Part shown: positions 27,159 to 36,191 of the stretch, piece after piece
How the letters are laid out: each line of letters opens with the position of its first letter
Numbering within the stretch: position 1 is the first letter of the stretch
From: Legionella sp. PC1000
Lineage (GTDB): Bacteria > Pseudomonadota > Gammaproteobacteria > Legionellales > Legionellaceae
Length of the DNA stretch: 64,000 nt
Reading direction: 5' to 3'
NCBI RefSeq assembly: GCF_014109805.1
Contig: NZ_CP059400.1
Location: 652,001-716,000 of the forward strand
Program-made: the position numbers and the translations under genes
The notes under the pieces: generated by a model
What the model saw: the letters and a program-made list of their open reading frames with translations, nothing else
Told to the model about the DNA's origin: nothing
The model's database searches: none

Positions 27159-27454
27159 AGATAACTCCCTTTATTATTACGAAAAGGGGTAGAACGTGCT
27201 GGATAATAAGCCTGATAGCCTCTTTGTCTCAGATAGACTGCTCTCATATAAGGATCAGCTTTTGCCATGAGCCTTAGACCTTTTAGGGATAAAAACCAAA
27301 GGGCAAAGCCAAAAAGTGCAGCAAGCCAATCTTGAGCTGCGAATATCAAGATTGCTGAGAGTAAACCTGAAAACATAACCAGCTCGCGGTCACCACCCAT
27401 GAAAAGGCTTGGGCGGTTACCACATCTGCGTATAGGAATGGTGCGGAGGCTCAT
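27155..27454 (-). CDS. trbD: Conjugal transfer protein TrbD (VirB3-like)
   Basis: This 99-residue membrane protein begins 'LRTIPIRRCGNRPSLFMGGD', typical of TrbD/VirB3. Two membrane helices lie near residues 27-62 ('LVMFSGLLSAILIFAAQDW', 'LAALFGFALWFLSL'). It works with TrbE at the inner membrane. It overlaps trbC and trbE by four bases. Confidence 0.9.
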   Translation of the reverse strand: MSLRTIPIRRCGNRPSLFMGGDRELVMFSGLLSAILIFAAQDWLAALFGFALWFLSLKGLRLMAKADPYMRAVYLRQRGYQAYYPARSTPFRNNKGSYL

Positions 27455-27828
27455 AGCTGCGACTCCATAGCGCTCGTTAAAACTGAGGGTTTAGCAATTT
27501 CGGCTCCCTTGCCTGTTATCGCTGTCATGGTATTTTGTGCTGCAACCAGGAATGAAAGCACCAACACAATAAAGAGAAGGGTTCGCAAAAAACCATTCAT
27601 TTCACCACCAAATATCAGCGTGGCTCCTGCACCAACCAAACCAATAATGGCAGCAGTAAAGGCAAATGGACCGGTAATGGATTTTTGTATTTTGGTGAGA
27701 TAGGAATCAAAAGGTAAACCTCCACCTGCACTGGAAGCACATGCAGGATCGGTTATAAACAGAAGCAATAAAACAATCGCTCCCATCATCCATATACTTC
27801 GATAATTTATATTGACTGCTTGGTTCAT
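27451..27828 (-). CDS. trbC: Pilin subunit TrbC (VirB2-like), predicted cyclic
   Basis: This 125-residue prepilin has a signal region ending near 'DPACAS' (about residue 32), then two hydrophobic helices (about 54-75 and 83-103) with a short loop 'GGEMNGFLR', and a charged C-terminus that is probably removed. TrbC of RK2 is cut and cyclised by TraF, and traF is present here. AGGAG lies upstream of the start at 27828. Confidence 0.9.
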   Translation of the reverse strand: MNQAVNINYRSIWMMGAIVLLLLFITDPACASSAGGGLPFDSYLTKIQKSITGPFAFTAAIIGLVGAGATLIFGGEMNGFLRTLLFIVLVLSFLVAAQNTMTAITGKGAEIAKPSVLTSAMESQL

Positions 27829-27839
27829 ACCTATTCTCC

Positions 27840-28805
27840 TTAAATAAGTTGTTCGATGTTGTAATGACCGTTTTCATATCCTTTAACCGATATGATTTCT
27901 TCAACTCTGCGTCCTTGCGGGGTTCTTGCGATATGCACCACACAATGAACTGTCTCACCTATCAAAGGTTCTATTTCAGTAGGCGCTGCGGGGTTACGGG
28001 TAATAAGTGATTTCAAACGATGAAGTCCTGCAAGGCAGTTATTGGCATGCAAAGTAGCAGCACCGCCCTCATGGCCCGTATTCCAGGCATCAAGTAAATC
28101 CAGCGCTTCACTGCCTCTAACTTCACCAACAAGGATTCGGTCTGGCCTCATCCTAAGCGTGGTTTTCAAAAGCTGGGTCATATTGACATCAATGGTGGTG
28201 TGATATTGAACGCAGTTCTCAGCAGCACATTGAATTTCACCAGTATCTTCAATGATGAAGACACGCTCGGCTGGTGAGCTACAAACCATTTCATTGATAA
28301 TGGCGTTAACTAAAGTAGTTTTACCAGAACCTGTACCACCAATGACGAGAATGTTTCGATGTGCGATAACAGTCTTCTTAATCACCGCACATTGTGCTTC
28401 AGTCATAATTCCTGATTTTACATAGTCATCCAGTGTAAAAACCGAAATGGCCTTTTTACGAATCGCAAAGGTTGGTTTTGATACCACTGGTGGCAGCTGC
28501 CCTGCAAAACGTGAACCATCCAGTGGCAGCTCACCTTCCAGTATCGGATTAAAACGGGTTACTTCCTTGCCATGAAAGCCTGCAACAGTTTTAATGATGG
28601 ATTCAGCACGCGCGTCATTGATACTACCTATACAACGCATGGTTTCTCCAAGTCTTTCCTGCCAAAGTTTGCCATCTGCATTGAGCATGATTTCAATGGT
28701 TTTAGGATCACTTAGCGCTTGTTCAATCGTGCCACCCAAGTCACGCCTTAGCTTTTCACGGGCGCGGTCTTTAACTGTGCTTCCTTGTTCTTCTTGTGCA
28801 TTCAT
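27840..28805 (-). CDS. trbB: Conjugal transfer ATPase TrbB (VirB11 family)
   Basis: This hexameric secretion ATPase is 321 residues long. Walker A is '[16 protein letters not shown]' near residue 155. '[12 protein letters not shown]' (Asp box), '[22 protein letters not shown]' (Walker B) and '[10 protein letters not shown]' (His box) follow in the VirB11 order. It is the first trb gene and lies 28 bases after the csrA-like gene, so CsrA-family control of the trb transcript is possible. Confidence 0.93.
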   Translation of the reverse strand: MNAQEEQGSTVKDRAREKLRRDLGGTIEQALSDPKTIEIMLNADGKLWQERLGETMRCIGSINDARAESIIKTVAGFHGKEVTRFNPILEGELPLDGSRFAGQLPPVVSKPTFAIRKKAISVFTLDDYVKSGIMTEAQCAVIKKTVIAHRNILVIGGTGSGKTTLVNAIINEMVCSSPAERVFIIEDTGEIQCAAENCVQYHTTIDVNMTQLLKTTLRMRPDRILVGEVRGSEALDLLDAWNTGHEGGAATLHANNCLAGLHRLKSLITRNPAAPTEIEPLIGETVHCVVHIARTPQGRRVEEIISVKGYENGHYNIEQLI

Positions 28806-28833
28806 ACGATATAATCCTCGATTACTGATGCTT

Positions 28834-29094
28834 TTAAGCTGACTTCAATCCGTTTTTGAATTTGCTAATTAAACGATCAACAATGCTTTCCTTATTGGAG
28901 GAAGAGTCGCTGAACCATTGATCTTTTTGGCGTTCCCGATAAATGCGTCTTTGAATTTCATCACGGTGAACCGGGATTGATTGAGGGGCATCGAAGGCTA
29001 GACGAACCTCACCATCTCGATAACCCACCACAGTGCAGTAAACTTCCTCACTGATAACAACTGATTCACCAACTTTTCTTGTTAAAACCAACAT
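28834..29094 (-). CDS. csrA: CsrA-family RNA-binding regulator (LvrC/CsrT-like paralogue)
   Basis: The first 60 residues are a full CsrA fold: 'MLVLTRKVGESVVISEEVYC' start, 'VRLAFDAPQSIPVHRDEI' middle, with the RNA-binding Arg in 'VHRDEI'. An extra 25-residue basic tail ('SIVDRLISKFKNGLKSA') is not seen in housekeeping CsrA. Legionella ICEs carry such paralogues at the end of the lvr cluster, directly before the secretion genes, where they control transfer functions. The ribosome site is AAGGAG. It is co-directional with lvrB and trbB. Confidence 0.9.
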   Translation of the reverse strand: MLVLTRKVGESVVISEEVYCTVVGYRDGEVRLAFDAPQSIPVHRDEIQRRIYRERQKDQWFSDSSSNKESIVDRLISKFKNGLKSA

Positions 29095-29111
29095 AATGCG
29101 TCTCCTTTAAG

Positions 29112-29579
29112 TTATTTAAATAAATAGGCCTTACACTGCCTGATATTCTCTTCAACCACTTCTTTGCTGGCTGGTTGATATTTTTCTGATGTGACATAAA
29201 AAGCACTTCGTCTTTTGATATCACGACAAAAGCCAATCATTTGCGGCAGGGTAGGAGGCATTTCGCAATGATCGCGGCAATCAATAATGACCTGATTCAA
29301 AATCTCATCACTGAATTGACCTAATCCTTCCAACCACTCTTTCTTGGCAAATTCCAAAAAACCATCACTCTTAAACTGACTTCGCCACAAATGTCCGTAG
29401 TAAACTGCAAATCGGGTAAACAAGTTTTCAATACATTTTTTTCTACTGTCGGTAGCATTGCAGGTTGATGACGTTTGACTGCTTGTATTCGCTTTCATCG
29501 GTGATTGCTGCGTCTCCTGTTTCTGGGTTCCAGAATGGATCAGTGGCTCCGCTCTTAGTATTTGTGCCGCGCTTCTCAT
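29112..29579 (-). CDS. lvrB: LvrB-like ICE regulatory-cluster protein
   Basis: The 155-residue protein is placed as LvrB by position (lvrR-lvrA-lvrB-csrA). The C-terminal part has 'FLEFAKKEWLEGLGQFSDEILNQVI' and 'MPPTLPQMIGFCRDIKRRSAFY', a helical pattern also seen in replication-linked proteins of phages and plasmids. The start at 29579 has AGGAG seven bases upstream and overlaps lvrA by 137 bases; an in-frame ATG at 29498 is the alternative. Its molecular function is unknown. Confidence 0.65.
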   Translation of the reverse strand: MRSAAQILRAEPLIHSGTQKQETQQSPMKANTSSQTSSTCNATDSRKKCIENLFTRFAVYYGHLWRSQFKSDGFLEFAKKEWLEGLGQFSDEILNQVIIDCRDHCEMPPTLPQMIGFCRDIKRRSAFYVTSEKYQPASKEVVEENIRQCKAYLFK

Positions 29580-30327
29580 TCCTTTTCTCCTGCGTTAATT
29601 CGATTTTGACTTCATCTTCCCAACATTTTTGAGACAACCAGTTGGCTGGAAATTTCCATGCTGGAGTCCACTCACCATGCGCTTCTTTCGCTTTACGGGC
29701 TTTAATTTGCTGATCAAGGGCTTGCAGCATGCTTTGCAGCAAAAGCTCATCTGGATTGATTTGTGTAAAGATTTCAAAGGCACGTTCACGTGACTTTTTT
29801 TCGGGGTACATACGCCAGAAATGGTCGAAGCGTTGTAATAAATAAATATAATTATTTTCTTTTATTAGAGGTGTGTCGGCTTTTAGGATTTCATCTGTGT
29901 CGGCTTTTTCCCATACACCTTCGGAATACCCTGTATTTACAGGGAGTTTTGCATGTGCTTTTATGTCGGCTTGCTGTGTCGGGTTTGTGCCGGGTTTATT
30001 TTGGACACAATAACTGATATCCGCTAAAAGGCATTTTAAAATAAGATGTTTATCGAAAGATTGAATGACAATAAGCCCTGATCGTTCAAGACCTTTTATA
30101 GCTCGGCGAATTTGCTGACGGCTAGGACTTCCTGACTCAGTAATGCCTTGATGCGGTTCAATATAAAGTGCCTCAGCCAGCGATTGATAACTAATACGTC
30201 GTTTAATCCCTACTATGAAAGTATTGCGATCCATGTAAGGTCGAATACCTCTTAAGTAGGTTATTTGCTGGATATATGAAAGCCCACAGAGCGCATCCAA
30301 TTCATTGTCATTCACTGTAAAGTACAT
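29443..30327 (-). CDS. lvrA: LvrA-like DNA-binding/replication-type protein
   Basis: The N-terminal 110 residues ('DALCGLSYIQQITYLRGIRPYMDR', 'SRQQIRRAIKGLERSGLIVIQ') form a winged-helix domain like plasmid and phage replication or regulatory proteins. The C-terminal part has 'RFDHFWRMYPEKKSRERAFE' and 'ANWLSQKCWEDE', common in helicase-loader or phage O-like proteins. By order it is LvrA. It is the first gene of the long leftward transcript and diverges from lvrR across the operator region. Confidence 0.7.
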   Translation of the reverse strand: MYFTVNDNELDALCGLSYIQQITYLRGIRPYMDRNTFIVGIKRRISYQSLAEALYIEPHQGITESGSPSRQQIRRAIKGLERSGLIVIQSFDKHLILKCLLADISYCVQNKPGTNPTQQADIKAHAKLPVNTGYSEGVWEKADTDEILKADTPLIKENNYIYLLQRFDHFWRMYPEKKSRERAFEIFTQINPDELLLQSMLQALDQQIKARKAKEAHGEWTPAWKFPANWLSQKCWEDEVKIELTQEKRNEKRGTNTKSGATDPFWNPETGDAAITDESEYKQSNVINLQCYRQ

Positions 30328-30409
30328 AAATAGTCCGTTATTCCTTAACTAAAAGTCTTAGCACCCTAGGAAACTTGTGGTACCATTTTGAGAACTTAAG
30401 GCGTAAAAT

Positions 30410-30445
30410 AGCTCTAAATGAGCTTAACTACTCAAAACGAGTAGT
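30410..30445. promoter_or_regulatory. Twin palindromic operators in the lvrA-lvrR control region
   Basis: Two palindromes lie close together. The first is AGCTC-taaat-GAGCT at 30410-30424. The second is ACTACTC-aaaac-GAGTAGT at 30427-30445. They share a core CTC-N-AAA-N-GAG. The same 19-bp layout occurs at the xis promoter (46893-46911). They lie between divergent lvrA and lvrR, as expected for CI/LexA-type repressor sites. The gap 30328-30528 holds no gene. Confidence 0.65.
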
Positions 30446-30528
30446 TTGTAAATCTCAAAATAACACAAATTGAGTTATAGTCAATATATAAATGGATTAA
30501 TTTATTAACCAAACACCGTGGAATAGGT

Positions 30529-31212
30529 ATGAACATCAAAGAGAAAATCGGCCAAAGAATCATGAATGAAAGAAAGGCCAAAGGATTGACGAGAAAAGCA
30601 TTGGCTGAGTTGACCAGTGAACTGAAAATTTCACGTATTAATAATTATGAAAGAGGGGACCGCACCCCTGGTCCAACAGAAATTAAACTGCTCGCTGACG
30701 CTCTGGAGGTTTCTGCCTCTTATTTGATGTGTTTAACCGATAACCGTGAAGGGAAGATGACAAAATCTCTTGGAATGGGGGCATTGATTCCAGTCTTAGA
30801 TTACAAACAAGCAATTGATGCAGCTGCTTTTATACAGAAAATCAAAGATAATGTTGATTCTAAAGTTGAGTTTATTCCTGTCAGCACAGCAGTCAGTGAA
30901 AACATTGGAAAAAATGCTTTTGCACTCCAGATTAAGGATGAAAGCATGGTTCCAGAGTTTAGAATTAATGATGTCATCATTGTAGATCCTGATACAAGTC
31001 CTAAGCCTGGTGATTTTGTAGTGGCCTTGATTGAAGGGGAGCAGGAAGTTATTATTCGCAAATATAAGCAATTATCGGCTTCTAAAGAAGCGCGGGAATA
31101 TGAGTTAATTGCTCTTAATGAGGACTGGGCTGACATTCGTATTGGTTCTAACGAAATACAAGCCCAGATTATTGGATGTGGGGTTAGTTTAGCTCGAGAG
31201 TTGAGAAGTTAA
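30529..31212 (+). CDS. lvrR: LvrR: XRE/CI-type repressor with S24 peptidase domain
   Basis: Residues 5-70 are an XRE helix-turn-helix domain ('RKALAELTSELKISRINNYERG'). The C-terminal half is an S24/LexA-like autocleavage domain, with the nucleophile Ser in 'IKDESMVPEF' (about residue 140) and the Lys in 'EVIIRKY' (about 174). The likely scissile region is near 'SLGMGALIP' (about 80-90). Such repressors hold ICE transfer genes off until DNA damage triggers self-cleavage. It is divergent from lvrA and probably binds the twin operators. Its last 24 bases overlap the end of the HEPN gene on the other strand. Confidence 0.87.
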   Translation: MNIKEKIGQRIMNERKAKGLTRKALAELTSELKISRINNYERGDRTPGPTEIKLLADALEVSASYLMCLTDNREGKMTKSLGMGALIPVLDYKQAIDAAAFIQKIKDNVDSKVEFIPVSTAVSENIGKNAFALQIKDESMVPEFRINDVIIVDPDTSPKPGDFVVALIEGEQEVIIRKYKQLSASKEAREYELIALNEDWADIRIGSNEIQAQIIGCGVSLARELRS

Positions 31213-33003
31213 GTTTGTTGAAAAAGTAAAGTCTTTCAAAATTACATAAATACATAACCAACATACGTAATGCGCTTGTCCTGATTTTAATTCTTCGATG
31301 CTGGATAATCCATGGCAGATTTTGTTTCGATAATTTCCAAATCGTTTATCCAATAATAAAAAATAAAGATTGCAATAAATATCGTGGCCATATGTGCTTA
31401 ATATATATTCAGAAATGATTTCATTATTAAACATTTGATTTAAAGTGATTTGTTCCAGATTATTTTCATTGGTCATATTGGATATCTGTATAGAATTTTT
31501 GCCTAATATAAATCTAAGGTGCGATTCTAATTGAGGAATAATTAGATGTATTGCTATTTCTATTTTGCCTTGAAATAAATACTTTATTGCATCAAAGGTT
31601 AATTCCAGAATATCAGCAGAGATCAAGGATTTATTATTTCTTATTAGCTTGTCTTTGAGCATAAAAAACATTGAATCCCATTGAAGATTAAATGGGTTGT
31701 AACTATTGTTTTTTAGCATTTCTCCAAACAAGGATATATTTGCTTTATGTAGAAGTAATATGTGATTTATTTCATCGTCATTGAATCTGATGTGATGTGG
31801 TTTTTTATCAAATGTTAAATTACCATTTTCATTGGAATGTGCAACGTGGACTGTTTGGATTAATCCTCCTGGCATGTTTAGATAATCAATAAGATTTAGG
31901 CCTTCAAGCTGACGGAAAATTTTACTAATATAGTACTCAATGTCAGTAAAAAGACTGTTGCTCCAAGTAAAAGGCATACTTGGAATTTGTATCGAAAATC
32001 GTTGAAATGTCATATTGTCTGGTAATTTATTATACTCTTGCTTTCTTTTATTAATTTCTATCCTCAAATTATTTTTTATTGATTTTTCAATATTTAATTC
32101 ATTGATTTCTTGAGTTGCAGAAATTAATTGTTCAAACGCTAAAGGATATTGCCCTTTTTCTGCATATTGGTCTGATATATTAACTCGATATTTTATCTTA
32201 TTTATTTTGATTAATACTTGTTTATCTTTGTCTTTTGTAATCATTAAAGATAAATCATAATATTTGATAGTCAAATTTGGATTGATTCTTTCATCTAGTA
32301 AAATTTTATTAGTTTTATTTAGTATATAATCTGCCTTATTACTATCTATCCAGCTTAAAGCTATCAGCAGGTGGTATCTTAGGCCGACTGAGATTTTTAT
32401 GTCTTCAATTTTTTCTATCAGAATAGATTTGAGTTCATCAAAAAAATCTTCTTCCTTGAAGATGTTATTTAAATAAACACAAATGTAAGCTGATCTTAAA
32501 ATGATTTTGGCGGATTCCCTGTCATCTAGCTGTTTTGACTGGATGATGTAATTTTTTACAGCCATTTCGGCTATTTTTCTTTGGTTTATGTTTAAATTTC
32601 TACTTTTATTATAGATGCACCATAGTAAATCATTGATTCTTGCTGAGAGAGCGTAATGATTGGGATCTAATTGATTACTAATATTTTGTAACATTGAAAT
32701 TTCGTCATCTGAAAATACTGAGTTTAAGAAATCAGGTAGATTTGTATCTTTCTTTAAAAATGCTATTGGTTTAAGTAAAGGTTTCGATCTGGGCTTAGTA
32801 TCTTCAAGATCAATATACCAAAACAATATTTTTTGTATTAGTTTGATTTCATCTTCATTAAGTGATAACAAATTGTTTGCTAGCATATCTTTATAGCTAT
32901 CAACATAGCTATAAAAGCAATTTTTCTTACTCTTATGGGTAATTGCTATAAGATTGGTACATATATTTTCTACGTTCAGTTCAATAGTAGATATTTCATT
33001 CAT
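31189..33003 (-). CDS. DUF4209-like protein with C-terminal HEPN RNase motif
   Basis: This 604-residue protein is mostly helical and very AT-rich in coding sequence. The last 120 residues ('IIPQLESHLRFILGKNS', then 'RFGNYRNKICHGLSS' near residue 560) carry R-N-K-I-C-H, the R-x4-H motif of HEPN RNases, in the setting of DUF4209 proteins. HEPN proteins often act as toxic RNases in phage defence. The rest resembles an alpha-solenoid. It lies downstream of the type III restriction operon on the same strand, 129 bases after res, so it may be a further part of that defence operon. This is inference. Confidence 0.6.
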   Translation of the reverse strand: MNEISTIELNVENICTNLIAITHKSKKNCFYSYVDSYKDMLANNLLSLNEDEIKLIQKILFWYIDLEDTKPRSKPLLKPIAFLKKDTNLPDFLNSVFSDDEISMLQNISNQLDPNHYALSARINDLLWCIYNKSRNLNINQRKIAEMAVKNYIIQSKQLDDRESAKIILRSAYICVYLNNIFKEEDFFDELKSILIEKIEDIKISVGLRYHLLIALSWIDSNKADYILNKTNKILLDERINPNLTIKYYDLSLMITKDKDKQVLIKINKIKYRVNISDQYAEKGQYPLAFEQLISATQEINELNIEKSIKNNLRIEINKRKQEYNKLPDNMTFQRFSIQIPSMPFTWSNSLFTDIEYYISKIFRQLEGLNLIDYLNMPGGLIQTVHVAHSNENGNLTFDKKPHHIRFNDDEINHILLLHKANISLFGEMLKNNSYNPFNLQWDSMFFMLKDKLIRNNKSLISADILELTFDAIKYLFQGKIEIAIHLIIPQLESHLRFILGKNSIQISNMTNENNLEQITLNQMFNNEIISEYILSTYGHDIYCNLYFLLLDKRFGNYRNKICHGLSSIEELKSGQAHYVCWLCIYVILKDFTFSTNLTSQLSS

Positions 33004-33113
33004 TTTTTATAATTTCTAATAAGTTCATTAAATGTATCCTCGCTAAAAAGCGTCTCACTTCTCGGATTAATCCTATTTTTTTTCGCAGTTCTGTTTGATT
33101 TATCGTACAGCAT
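33000..33113 (-). CDS. Possible 37-residue ORF coupled to the HEPN gene
   Basis: A short ORF begins with ATG at 33113 and ends with TGA overlapping the ATG of the HEPN gene (ATGA). The product starts 'MLYDKSNRTAKKNRINPRSE' and is basic. The tight overlap suggests translational coupling, but there is no clear ribosome site and no known relative. It could be a small regulator of the HEPN protein or just leader sequence. Confidence 0.3.
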   Translation of the reverse strand: MLYDKSNRTAKKNRINPRSETLFSEDTFNELIRNYKK

Positions 33114-33132
33114 AAATTAAATCCATGAATTA

Positions 33133-36100
33133 TTAGGATGAGCCAATAACTTCCATCAGTCTCGAAAAGCTATCCACCACATCATATTTCACTCTGTTTT
33201 CATTTAGATTCTTATTTAAGCAATAAAAAAACCTTCTGGCGCATTCGATTTTATGCTGTTCAATTTCCCGCAGTTGCAGTGAAGACATGGTGCCTTTGGT
33301 TTCAGCAACAAAATAAATGTGTTTGACAGCCCCCTCTTTAAATGCGATCGCCCAGTCCGGGTTATAATCACCTACTGGAGTTGGTATGGAAAAACCTCTC
33401 GGTAATTTTGCATAAACCACAACCTCAGAGCTTGTATCTAACTCTTCAACAAAGTTTCTTTCTATATCTGAATCTGTAATAACATAATCATAGATATGAC
33501 TACGCAAGGTTGTTCCAGCAAGACTGAAATCCTCCTTGATTTGAGCGCCAGTAAAAATATCCAAACCATGTTTGTCATTTAAAGTATCGTATGCGAGATG
33601 CTCAATGACCTGGGATGCTTTTTGCTCGTTGATTATCCTTGATGTTTGGCTGATAAATTCTTCAGGGTTTTGTTTAAACTTAGCAAAAGTTTTCTGATCT
33701 ATCTTAGATAAGATCGTGGCAATTGTCTTTCGGGTTAATTGGGTGTTATCAACCACGCTCCCAACCAAATCGTAGCGAACCTTTGATTCGATATCTCTGT
33801 TTTCATAATGTGATGATGTTTCTTTAAGAATAAAACCTTTTTGCTGTTTTAATTCATCGGTACTGTATGTGTCTAGCTGCTCTCCAGTTTGAATTGTATA
33901 GGATAAGGGGCTCACCTTTAGATTTTTATCCAGTTCAGCCACACATTTTTGGACAAGCTCATTTGAATCAAAATGTACATTGTACGCTACTTTTTGATTT
34001 ATTCTATTCCAGAGCTCTTTGAATTCTTTTTTGTGAAAATTTTCGTTTAACGGATTAATTTTAAACCTACGATCGTTGACGATAGAGGGTAGTGCATCGC
34101 TATATACCCCTTTAATTAATTCAACGACCTGATCAACGATGACACTTAGTGACTCAGGAAACTCTACTAATTTGCCACACTCCAAATCATCATGAAATTT
34201 TTGAGTAATGATATCATCGGTATCAATATAATCATGCTTAATTAAATAGTGATAAATATCCTTGGCTTCAGAAAGAGATAATTCGTGTTGTTGATTATTT
34301 TGTATAATCACTTTACCAGTAAAATAATCAATATCTGCCTTCCTTGCTCTTTCTGTTAATGACGCGCTGATATCTTTTTGTAATTCACTCACAAATTCTT
34401 TATAGCTTTCACTTGCAATCACAGTGAGTATATTGGTTTGGTGAACTGTTGAAGGATTGTCTTGGCGTTCACCATGCTGGTTGACTGATAATCTGAGGCC
34501 TCTACCAACCTCTTGTCTACGAGATATCTGGTTGTCACTATGTTTTAAAGCACAAATGACAAAAACATTGGGGTTATCCCAACCTTCTCTTAAAGCCGAA
34601 TGCGAAAATATAAAACGAACAGGTTCTTCAAATGATAACAACCTTTCTTTATCTTTAAGTATCAAATCGTAAGCATCGACATCATCAGTTTCCTTGTCAC
34701 GGTTTGTTTTGGAATTAATATACTGTTTGGTTTTTTTATCAATAGAAAAATAACCATTATGCATTCTATTGACATCATGTTGTTTAAGGTATTTCTGGTA
34801 TTCATGTTTGTCAGACAAATCAATATTGTTAAGACAGGCTTCATATTCTTCAGTAAACATTTTGGCATATTCACCATTAGCCTGACCATGTTGATCATAT
34901 TGGCGATATTTGGCTACTTCATCGATAAAAAATAAGGATAGCACTTTAATGCCTTGATAAAACAAAGCTTGTTCTTTCTCAAAATGAGCTCTAATTGCTT
35001 CTCTTATTTGTATGCGACGTAAGGTGCTTTCGTCGACATTTCCAATTGCTACTCCGACATCTAGCTCTATTCCATTAGTAAATATGACTTTCCCAATGTG
35101 GCCATTAAATTCTGCATTGATCTCACTAATCACGTAACCTGCATACTCTGGAAGACCGTTAGAATGGTCGAATAAATTATCACCTTTTTTGAGTTTTTTA
35201 ATGATACGTTTGATAAGGCCTGTTTTTTGTTTTACTTCAAATTCAATTCTTGCTATGGGAGCTGACGTTGATAGTTCAATTGACTCAAGATACAAATAGG
35301 CATTGGTTCCACTCAATCCATTTACGGTAATACCTCTAACGGATATTTTCTTAACTAGTTTTTGATTATAAGCGTCTAAAGCATCAAGACGGTATATTTT
35401 ATTATGTGTGGTTTTATGGGTAGCAGAATATCGCAAAACCATTAAGGCGTTGAATTTTTCTAAGGAGTTTAATGTTTTTCCACCTTCCATTTTTTGTGGC
35501 TCATCTAATATTAAAATAGGGCGGTTTGCTTTGATAACATCAATGGGTCTTCTGCTTTGAAAATCATCCAGTTCTTCATATATACGACGGTTATCTTTAC
35601 CTGTTGCATTAAACGCCTGCACATTGATAACCATCACATTAATCCCTGCATCGGAGGAAAAACTTTCTATATTGTGAAGCTCCTTGGAATTGTAGATAAA
35701 AAACTTTGCTTTTTTACTATATTGTTCAAGAAAATGCTCGCTGGTAACCTGTAAACTTTTATATACACCTTCACGAATAGCAATACTTGGTACGATAATG
35801 ATAAACTTAGACCAGCCATACTGCTTGTACATTTCAAAGATCGTTTTAATGTAGCAATAAGTTTTACCTGTTCCAGTTTCCATTTCTATATCAAGATTTA
35901 CCGGCGCAATTGCATTTTTACTAAGGTGTGCCGATACTGGGATATTTTGCTTTTTTTGTATCGCTTGGATATTCTTTAAAATTTGAGCTTCATCGATATC
36001 TAAATCAGCGTTTTTAAAACCAGACTCATCAAACATATCCATTTGGCTATTGGATTGAATGCCAGGATCGACTCGATACATAATTCCTTCATGTCTTTTC

Positions 36101-36177
36101 TGGCCTTTAAAACACTCGAGCACTGCATAAACTGCTTCTGCCTGATAAGCTTGATGTTTAAATTTTAACTTCATCAT
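33133..36177 (-). CDS. res: Type III restriction enzyme, Res subunit
   Basis: This 1014-residue SF2 helicase-nuclease has Walker A '[15 protein letters not shown]' near residue 98, '[11 protein letters not shown]' (DExx box) near 225, 'RYSATH' (motif III) and '[20 protein letters not shown]' plus '[11 protein letters not shown]' (motifs V and VI, about 530-570). The C-terminal endonuclease core is 'YNPDWAIAF' with 'YFVAETKGT' (PD...E-x-K, about 940-960). It cuts DNA when two unmodified sites meet, in a complex with Mod. It starts 15 bases after mod. All key motifs are present. Confidence 0.93.
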   Translation of the reverse strand: MMKLKFKHQAYQAEAVYAVLECFKGQKRHEGIMYRVDPGIQSNSQMDMFDESGFKNADLDIDEAQILKNIQAIQKKQNIPVSAHLSKNAIAPVNLDIEMETGTGKTYCYIKTIFEMYKQYGWSKFIIIVPSIAIREGVYKSLQVTSEHFLEQYSKKAKFFIYNSKELHNIESFSSDAGINVMVINVQAFNATGKDNRRIYEELDDFQSRRPIDVIKANRPILILDEPQKMEGGKTLNSLEKFNALMVLRYSATHKTTHNKIYRLDALDAYNQKLVKKISVRGITVNGLSGTNAYLYLESIELSTSAPIARIEFEVKQKTGLIKRIIKKLKKGDNLFDHSNGLPEYAGYVISEINAEFNGHIGKVIFTNGIELDVGVAIGNVDESTLRRIQIREAIRAHFEKEQALFYQGIKVLSLFFIDEVAKYRQYDQHGQANGEYAKMFTEEYEACLNNIDLSDKHEYQKYLKQHDVNRMHNGYFSIDKKTKQYINSKTNRDKETDDVDAYDLILKDKERLLSFEEPVRFIFSHSALREGWDNPNVFVICALKHSDNQISRRQEVGRGLRLSVNQHGERQDNPSTVHQTNILTVIASESYKEFVSELQKDISASLTERARKADIDYFTGKVIIQNNQQHELSLSEAKDIYHYLIKHDYIDTDDIITQKFHDDLECGKLVEFPESLSVIVDQVVELIKGVYSDALPSIVNDRRFKINPLNENFHKKEFKELWNRINQKVAYNVHFDSNELVQKCVAELDKNLKVSPLSYTIQTGEQLDTYSTDELKQQKGFILKETSSHYENRDIESKVRYDLVGSVVDNTQLTRKTIATILSKIDQKTFAKFKQNPEEFISQTSRIINEQKASQVIEHLAYDTLNDKHGLDIFTGAQIKEDFSLAGTTLRSHIYDYVITDSDIERNFVEELDTSSEVVVYAKLPRGFSIPTPVGDYNPDWAIAFKEGAVKHIYFVAETKGTMSSLQLREIEQHKIECARRFFYCLNKNLNENRVKYDVVDSFSRLMEVIGSS

Positions 36178-36191
36178 TTAACTTAAAATCC

